9,628 nt of DNA from Pirellulales bacterium (lineage in GTDB: Bacteria > Planctomycetota > Planctomycetia > Pirellulales > JAICIG01): the NCBI GenBank assembly GCA_025924495.1, contig JAICIG010000306.1, positions 1 through 9,628 of the forward strand, written 5' to 3'. Within the stretch, counting starts at the first letter, position 1. Each line of letters opens with the position of its first letter. The notes under the pieces are model-generated. The model was not told the DNA's origin and did no database searches. It saw nothing but the letters and a program-made list of their open reading frames with translations. A program made the position numbers and the translations under genes. Of this stretch, positions 5,430 to 9,628 are shown one piece after another.

Positions 5430-7142
5430 ATGAATATGTTCGACTTCCTTGGCAATCTCCTTGATACCACCGACTTTCCCGCGCGTTGGCATTGCGGGCA
5501 GTGGACGACAGGGCACGGACTGCTGCACATCGTTTCCGATCTCGGCGTGTGGTCGGCCTACATCACCATTCCCTGTGTGCTGATTTATTTCATGCAGCAG
5601 CGGAAAGACCTGCCTTTCCGCACCGTGTTCTGGTTATTCGTGGCGTTCATCCTGGCCTGCGGGTCGACTCATTTGATGGAGGCCGTCATCTTCTGGTGGC
5701 CGGCCTACCGGCTGGCAGGCGTGATCAAGTTGTTTACGGCCATCGTTTCATGGACCACGGTGTTCGCCCTGGCGCCGATCATTCCCCAGGCCCTGGCGCT
5801 GCGCAGCCCGGAAGCATTGCAACGCGAGGTCGATGAACGCAGACGGGTCGAGGCGGAACTCCGAGCCGCCCAACGAGATTTGGAGGCGCGAGTTTCAGCT
5901 CGCACCGAAGAGTTGGCCTCGGCCAACCAGGCGCTGCGCATGGAGGTCATCCAACGACAACACGCTCAGGAACAGGCCGAATTCGCCAACCGGATGAAGG
6001 ACGAGTTCCTGGCCACCTTATCGCATGAACTAAGGACGCCGCTAACAGCCATTGTCGGCTGGGCGGCGTTGCTCAAAACGGATCAGCTTGGCCCCGAAGA
6101 AACGGGGCGAGCCATCGAGACGATCGCTCGCAATGCCCGGTTGCAGACGCGGTTGATTGAAGATCTCCTCGATGTCTCGAGGATCGTGTCCGGCAAACTG
6201 CGGATCGAGTCGCAGGCCGTCGATGTGAAGAAGGTCATCGAGGCAGCCATCGCTTCGACCGCTCCGCTGGCCGACTCCAAGTCAATCAAGATCGAGCGGA
6301 GCTATGCGGACGACGCCGCATTCGTGCTAGGCGACGCCGCGCGGCTGCAGCAGGTCGCCTGGAACCTGCTCTCGAACGCCGTGAAGTTCACGCCCGTGGG
6401 CGGCGCCATCAGCGTGCAAACGTCGCGAGCGGGAAACAATGCCGTAATTCGCATTGCCGATAACGGCGAGGGGATCGCGCCGGACCTTTTGCCCTTTGTG
6501 TTCGATCGCTTCCGCCAGGCAGATTCGTCAACGACGCGCCGCCACGGCGGCCTCGGACTTGGCCTGGCGATCGTGCGCCATCTCGTGGAGCTGCATGGCG
6601 GGCAGGTGTCGATCGAAAGTGCCGGCACAGGTCACGGCGCGACCGTAACGGTAATCTTGCCGAACCTCGCCGCCGCAGCATCGCCAGCGGCGAGGCTGCT
6701 GGAAGAAATGTTCGCCGAGGTTCCCGACAATGCGGCCGGCGATTTGACCGGGCGTTCCGCCCTGGTCGTCGACGACGACCCCGATACGCTGGGCGTGCTG
6801 GAGCGCATTCTCAAAGGCCGGGGCGCCAAAGTCGTGACGGCCTCATCCGCCAACCAGGCAATCGAGACGCTCGGCGCGCAACAGCCCGACGTTCTGGTCA
6901 GTGACATCGGCATGCCAGACGGAGACGGTTATCACCTCATCCGCCAAGTCCGCGCACTTGAAAACGTCAATCGGCACATTCCCGCCGTGGCCCTGACGGC
7001 CTTCGCGCGCGCCCAGGACCAGGCTTGCGTGATTCAAGCCGGCTTTCAAGCTTACTTGCGCAAACCTATCGACCCTGCCGAACTGACCTCCGCGATCGCA
7101 ACGCTACTCAATGCAGAAGCTGGTCCAACGCCTGGGCGTTAG
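5430..7142 (+). CDS. Hybrid histidine kinase with ETR1-like ethylene-binding membrane domain
   Basis: The product is 570 residues. Three membrane helices (about 34-54, 64-86, 96-120) resemble the plant ETR1 ethylene-binding domain. Asp37, Tyr44, Ile47, Pro48, Cys77 and His81 match ETR1 Asp25, Tyr32, Ile35, Pro36, Cys65 and His69 with identical spacing; Cys and His are the copper(I) ligands in ETR1. A coiled coil (about 128-190) leads to a HisKA domain with His199 (SHELRTPL), then an ATPase domain with N-box Asn312/Asn316, DNGEGIAP from 344 and GGLGLGLA from 373. A receiver domain follows with acidic Asp448-450, phospho-acceptor Asp492 and Lys in LRKPID. No output domain is present, so a phosphotransfer partner must lie elsewhere. 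No strong ribosome site precedes the ATGs at 5430 and 5436; 5430 was chosen because similar proteins begin near there. Ethylene or another small hydrophobic ligand is inferred, not shown. Confidence 0.93.
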   Translation: MNMFDFLGNLLDTTDFPARWHCGQWTTGHGLLHIVSDLGVWSAYITIPCVLIYFMQQRKDLPFRTVFWLFVAFILACGSTHLMEAVIFWWPAYRLAGVIKLFTAIVSWTTVFALAPIIPQALALRSPEALQREVDERRRVEAELRAAQRDLEARVSARTEELASANQALRMEVIQRQHAQEQAEFANRMKDEFLATLSHELRTPLTAIVGWAALLKTDQLGPEETGRAIETIARNARLQTRLIEDLLDVSRIVSGKLRIESQAVDVKKVIEAAIASTAPLADSKSIKIERSYADDAAFVLGDAARLQQVAWNLLSNAVKFTPVGGAISVQTSRAGNNAVIRIADNGEGIAPDLLPFVFDRFRQADSSTTRRHGGLGLGLAIVRHLVELHGGQVSIESAGTGHGATVTVILPNLAAAASPAARLLEEMFAEVPDNAAGDLTGRSALVVDDDPDTLGVLERILKGRGAKVVTASSANQAIETLGAQQPDVLVSDIGMPDGDGYHLIRQVRALENVNRHIPAVALTAFARAQDQACVIQAGFQAYLRKPIDPAELTSAIATLLNAEAGPTPGR

Positions 7143-7159
7143 CTCTGCTCGCGGCGCGG

Positions 7160-7375
7160 CTACGACATCTTCGCGCCACCCGGCGCCGGCGGCGTGCCCG
7201 TCCCTTCGACCGACAGGGGCTGGCCGCAACACTCCAAATGTACTCCCGACTTGCAATGGCAAGGAGCCGTCACTTCCAGCTTCATCCCGCACTTTTTGCA
7301 GACGAGCTGCGTACCCATCGTAAGCTGATCGGCATGATGCGTGGTTTCTGTCGAGCCGTGCTGCATCGTGGCCAT
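7160..7375 (-). CDS. Small desulforedoxin-like cysteine-rich protein
   Basis: The product is 71 residues. The ATG at 7375 has CTCCT complement (AGGAG) at 7383-7387, spacing 7. The N-terminus is polar and His-rich. The core runs LVCKKCGMKLEVTAPCHC and HLECCGQPLSVEG: Cys26-x2-Cys29-Gly, then Cys39-x-Cys41, then Cys49-Cys50-Gly. The CxxCG...CCG layout is that of desulforedoxin and the N-terminal domain of desulfoferrodoxin, where four Cys hold one iron. The extra C-x-C pair between the two halves is not usual in desulforedoxin. The tail is Gly/Pro-rich. No signal peptide is seen. It is convergent with the kinase, whose stop is 17 bases away. A zinc ribbon is the main alternative. The role is unknown; redox or metal handling is inferred. 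Confidence 0.78.
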   Translation of the reverse strand: MATMQHGSTETTHHADQLTMGTQLVCKKCGMKLEVTAPCHCKSGVHLECCGQPLSVEGTGTPPAPGGAKMS

Positions 7376-7634
7376 CGTAATTCTCCTGTTGAACGATTTG
7401 TCGTCGGACCCACGTCACGGGTTAAAGGCAATCCGCGTGCCGATTGGTCAGGCGCCGTGAAGCCGCTGTGGTCGCCAACGGGGTCGGACCGCTTTAGAAC
7501 CTCCCGGGCGGTTCGACTATCAGCACCAACAGGTGGGTCCGCACAAAGTAGGAGTGCTCCGGGAAACCCATCCATGATTACCGGTCTGGCGTCATTGACG
7601 ATTAAACGCTGGTTTGGAAATCGGAGGTCAGGCC
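7376..7634. other. Spacer without a convincing gene
   Basis: Open frames here read as low-information sequence. The one notable element is an 18-base near palindrome, GAACCTCCCGGGCGGTTC at 7497-7514 (8 of 9 pairs). It includes a GGTTCGA that resembles a tRNA T-loop, but no tRNA fold could be built around it. Confidence 0.4.
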
Positions 7635-7880
7635 ATGGGATTATCGGTTATTCAGGGACATTAAGGCGGAAATCGATCCGGCGACGGTAGTCGAGGAAAC
7701 TGAACCTCCAATTTCTTTCACACCCTATCGACCGATCGGGCCAGAATTGCGATATGGACAAAAGCCTCGGGAACACTTCCAACGGCTGACCCGGGAGGAA
7801 GAACTGGCGGCGGCGTTGGATTTCATACGGAAAAAGAATCCGGAGGCTAAAAAACATTTCCCGGGATTTCCGAGCGATTT
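7635..7880 (+). pseudogene. Possible small gene broken by a frameshift, ahead of a terminator
   Basis: ATG at 7635 follows a strong GGAGGT (6-base spacing) but hits TAA after nine codons (MGLSVIQGH). A different plus frame, open from 7606, then reads like protein: DIKAEIDPATVVEETEPPIS, YRPIGPELRYGQKPREHFQR, LTREEELAAALDFIRKKNPE. A one-base change near 7653 would join the two. That frame has no stop before the terminator at 7885, so the 3' end is also unclear. I do not recognise the family. It may be a decayed gene, or the frame may be chance. Confidence 0.3.
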
Positions 7881-7884
7881 TACG

Positions 7885-7906
7885 AGCCCGGATTTTCCGG
7901 GCTTTT
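7885..7906 (+). terminator. Intrinsic terminator
   Basis: AGCCCGGA, a TTT loop and TCCGGGCT form a perfect 8-base-pair GC-rich stem, followed at once by TTTTGCTGTTT. This is a textbook plus-strand intrinsic terminator. It implies that a transcript arrives from upstream, possibly from the broken small gene at 7635-7880. Confidence 0.75.
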
Positions 7907-7951
7907 GCTGTTTAAGAGGCTGGAATTCATTTTTGGGAAAGGGAAATCATC

Positions 7952-8104
7952 ATGGCCGACTGGTTTTACCAGAGCAGGGGGCAAGATGTGGGGCGGGATT
8001 CGGAGTCTGACTTGAAGCAGAAGGCGGCCGCAGGTGAAGCTGGACAAACTCCGCATCACAATTCGGTAATGCTTCCTTCAAATGATCTTTGCCTTTCTTG
8101 CTGA
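7952..8104 (+). pseudogene. Truncated GYF-domain gene
   Basis: The frame encodes 50 residues, starting MADWFYQSRGQDVG and continuing SESDLKQKAAAGEAGQT. This resembles the start of planctomycete proteins with a GYF-type domain (MADWYY..NGQ.VGPVS...LK.LA..G). The conserved Pro after VG is replaced by Arg, and the usual tail with a Trp-x-Glu-Gly motif is missing. After about 8048 the sequence becomes the reverse complement of the end of another gene (the FSLRT relic). The ribosome site is weak. The best reading is a gene cut by a deletion or rearrangement; a short functional peptide is less likely. Confidence 0.5.
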
Positions 8105-8219
8105 TCTTACAGAAAACATCCGCCCCTATCGCTGGGTCGCCGGTCGGCGGAAACGACGCCGTGATGCGACGGCTCTTAGCCATCTTGTCACTGGTCGCAA
8201 TTCCTGCATTGAAAACTGC
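8046..8219 (-). pseudogene. Frameshifted C-terminal remnant of the FSLRT-type gene
   Basis: In the frame shifted by one base from the neighbouring CDS, the sequence reads AVFNAGIATSDKMAK, then CKISKKGKDHLKEALPNCDAEF. The end (GxxxLKEALPNCD) is the usual close of planctomycete proteins with a FSLRT start and leucine-rich tail, and the sister gene here ends similarly (QLAAALPDCKVMR). The normal stop is absent and the sequence runs into the GYF fragment. This supports one gene, 8046-8493, broken by a frameshift near 8225-8240 and by loss of its end. Confidence 0.55.
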
Positions 8220-8493
8220 ACCTCTGGACCGCCTGAAAATAGTCGTCGTCCATGTTCTGCCATAGCCAAGCCGGCCAATCCGGCCGCGACGGCGAACTTA
8301 AAGCACCCTTTCCTTTGTATACTGCGAATTCCCAATTATAAAATGCCGATCCGCCCAACGCTTCAATTGCCTTCACCGCTTTCCGTTGCTCGCGGGCTCG
8401 ATGGACGACGACGCGGAGCCAGACGGCTAAGGCTGTCATAATGACGAACGCAGTTCGTAGGCTGAAGGTGAGATAGCGGCGACGGGATGTCAT
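8188..8493 (-). CDS. FSLRT-type small membrane protein, truncated by frameshift
   Basis: The product is 101 residues, starting MTSRRRYLTFSLRTAFVIMT, with one membrane helix at about residues 12-30 followed by HRAREQRKAVKAIEALGGSA and then a soluble part reaching MDDDYFQAV. Up to DDYFQAV it looks like a normal member of the planctomycete FSLRT family. The last residues, QRCSFQCRNCDQ, are Cys-rich and unlike the family, and the true continuation lies in another frame (8219 down to 8046). It is a close paralogue of the gene at 8526-8978. No strong ribosome site is visible. It may be a pseudogene; the start and the membrane helix are clear. The function of this family is unknown. Confidence 0.6.
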   Translation of the reverse strand: MTSRRRYLTFSLRTAFVIMTALAVWLRVVVHRAREQRKAVKAIEALGGSAFYNWEFAVYKGKGALSSPSRPDWPAWLWQNMDDDYFQAVQRCSFQCRNCDQ

Positions 8494-8525
8494 TTTGAGG
8501 ATTCTCGGCCGAAAACGAGGGCTGA

Positions 8526-8978
8526 TTACCGCATCACCTTGCAGTCGGGCAACGCGGCTGCCAATTGCCGCTGAGTATCTACATCGATAGTCCTGGAAAG
8601 CCGCACCGCTCGGAGCGGCTGTAGTCGCTGGAGTTGCGGAATCAATTTCAGTATTTCGCGGTCGCTATAACGGCATTGACGCAGATTGACGGTATCGATG
8701 TTGTACAGAAAGTCCTCGCCAAAGCTCAGGCGAAGCCATGCCGTTCGCTGCCATTTCGCCTGCATATCTCGTACTTCGGAAAGCGTAAAACCCTTTTTAC
8801 GAGGACCGTACGCATAATTTATCCTGCCACCTATCGCTAAGACGGCCTGGACAGCATCTCGTTTGTCGCGGGCTCGTTCTACCCACCAACCTAACCAGAC
8901 GGCGAACAGCGTGAGCACGACGAACGCAGTTCGTAACGAAAACTGAAGCCAGCGGCGACGGTTTGCCATTCGGCCCAT
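8526..8978 (-). CDS. FSLRT-type small membrane protein
   Basis: The product is 150 residues: a basic start (MGRMANRRRW), LQFSLRTAFVVLTLFAVWLG as the membrane helix (about 13-31), ERARDKRDAVQAVLAIGG, and then a soluble domain with leucine-rich character (LSFGEDFLYNIDTVNLRQC, ILKLIPQLQRLQPLRAVRLS) closing with AALPDCKVMR. This is the common planctomycete layout of an anchored protein with a short leucine-rich-repeat-like tail; its job is unknown. ATG at 8978 has AGGA 8 bases upstream and starts 4 bases after the stop of the preceding gene, so the pair is co-transcribed. A second ATG at 8969 would also fit. The first 50 residues closely match the gene at 8188-8493, which shows tandem duplication. 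Confidence 0.8.
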   Translation of the reverse strand: MGRMANRRRWLQFSLRTAFVVLTLFAVWLGWWVERARDKRDAVQAVLAIGGRINYAYGPRKKGFTLSEVRDMQAKWQRTAWLRLSFGEDFLYNIDTVNLRQCRYSDREILKLIPQLQRLQPLRAVRLSRTIDVDTQRQLAAALPDCKVMR

Positions 8979-8982
8979 TGGT

Positions 8983-9429
8983 TCAGTCCTGCGGACCTTG
9001 GGGCGGGCGGATCAAGAGCCAGTGCGTGAAGACGCAAAGCAGGCCGACGACAGGGGCAAAGCTCCACAGCAAGAGAAGTACCTGAAACTCCGACGACAAT
9101 GATTTCGCAATCGCTTGCAAGCGAGCAAGCGGAGTAGCAGCGGGATTAGGATTTGCGTACAGGGTAAAGACGTTCACCACACCGGCGTCGGACGGCAAAT
9201 ACAAATTAATTCCAAAGATGCACCCCGCGGCAATCCCTACCCACCATGCCCTCGCTTTGCCACTTGAGTTGACGCTCAAAATCACCGCCGAAGCGGGAAC
9301 GCAAATTAGGAACAGGGTCTCGACGAGCCCTATTTGCCACGACGGCTCCGCCATCCACAAGGCCGCACCGATCCCAAGGGCGGCGACGGTGGCGAGCAGC
9401 GTGCGGAGCGAATAGTTGAAGCGGCCCAT
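8983..9429 (-). CDS. Small four-helix membrane protein with SLRT start
   Basis: The product is 148 residues, starting MGRFNYSLRTLLATVAALGI. Hydrophobic segments lie at about residues 9-26, 33-54, 62-77 and 115-140, so three to four membrane helices are expected. The N-terminal motif relates it to the planctomycete SLRT families, though the body differs from the two downstream genes. The frame is open to 9531 with ATGs at 9531, 9462 and 9429; the last was chosen because the SLRT motif normally lies 6-8 residues from the start. No strong ribosome site is visible. The TGA at 8983-8985 nearly touches the next ATG, which suggests an operon. The function is unknown. Confidence 0.72.
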   Translation of the reverse strand: MGRFNYSLRTLLATVAALGIGAALWMAEPSWQIGLVETLFLICVPASAVILSVNSSGKARAWWVGIAAGCIFGINLYLPSDAGVVNVFTLYANPNPAATPLARLQAIAKSLSSEFQVLLLLWSFAPVVGLLCVFTHWLLIRPPQGPQD

Positions 9430-9521
9430 TGGCTGAATCTCACGGGGCGAAGCGAACGGCATCAACCTACTGCTCTGCGGCGAAAGTGGGCAAGAGATTC
9501 TGAGCGGCGGTCGTCGCCACC

Positions 9522-9628
9522 TCACGTGCACAACGGAGAAATGGCGAGAAAAAATGCAATGGAGAGGGTTGCAGAAAGTGCTACGGCGGCGGCAATCGTG
9601 GCTGGACTTCGGTGCTCCTTGACGGCCA
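9522..9628 (-). CDS. Partial C-terminus of a membrane protein
   Basis: From the window edge to TGA at 9522-9524 one frame reads AVKEHRSPATIAAAVALSAT and LSIAFFLAISPLCT. No start codon is present inside the window, so the 5' part lies outside. The hydrophobic run suggests a C-terminal membrane helix. It would precede the FSLRT row by 92 bases. The call rests only on protein-like composition. Confidence 0.4.
   Translation of the reverse strand, partial: AVKEHRSPATIAAAVALSATLSIAFFLAISPLCT

Noticed and set aside
7153..7177. GGCGCG...CGCGCC stem after the kinase
   Set aside because: It has no T-run, overlaps the coding end of the neighbouring gene, and is expected by chance in GC-rich DNA.
7497..7520. 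GGTTCGA resembling a tRNA T-loop
   Set aside because: The flanking bases cannot form a 5-base-pair T-stem, and no anticodon or acceptor arm was found.
7025..7690. Long plus-strand open frame of 221 codons
   Set aside because: It overlaps the kinase end and runs antisense to the desulforedoxin-like gene, with Arg-rich, low-information sequence typical of a shadow frame.
1..9628. CRISPR arrays, transposases, integrases, tRNA or rRNA genes
   Set aside because: No regularly spaced repeats, recombinase motifs or RNA folds were found by reading both strands.

Overview
The window looks like chromosomal DNA of a planctomycete, probably of the Pirellulales type. The basis is the GC-rich sequence, the short membrane proteins on the right that start with an R-F/Y-SLRT motif, and a fragment starting MADWFYQ that resembles the GYF-type proteins of that phylum. 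The assignment rests on recognition of these families, not on a search.

Left block (1-1790, minus strand): a MarR-type regulator, then a YhhW-like pirin, then a DoxX-type membrane protein cut by the window edge. Pirin and doxX are 13 bp apart and form an operon. A palindrome upstream of pirin shares its 10-base half-site with a similar site over the marR promoter, so the regulator probably controls itself and the two genes behind it. From known relatives, the module fits a response to electrophiles, quinones or redox stress.

Middle-left (1790-3180): a gene-poor stretch with hairpins and a possible decayed reading frame, then a minus-strand exported gamma-class chorismate mutase (AroQ). It carries a lipoprotein-like signal and probably uses a TTG start. 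Divergent from it is a plus-strand MscS-type mechanosensitive channel with an N-terminal BON domain.

Centre (4600-7400): a plus-strand hybrid histidine kinase whose N-terminal membrane domain has the spacing and key residues of the plant ETR1 ethylene-binding domain (Asp37, Tyr44, Ile47, Pro48, Cys77, His81). It is flanked by two small minus-strand cysteine-rich proteins: a 79-residue four-Cys protein and a 71-residue desulforedoxin-like protein.

Right block (7400-9628): decayed material (a possibly frameshifted small gene before a clear terminator, a truncated GYF-domain gene, and the broken C-terminus of an FSLRT protein), then a minus-strand row of FSLRT-type small membrane proteins and a partial gene at the edge. 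Two of these are tandem paralogues. No RNA gene, CRISPR array, transposase or intact mobile element was seen.
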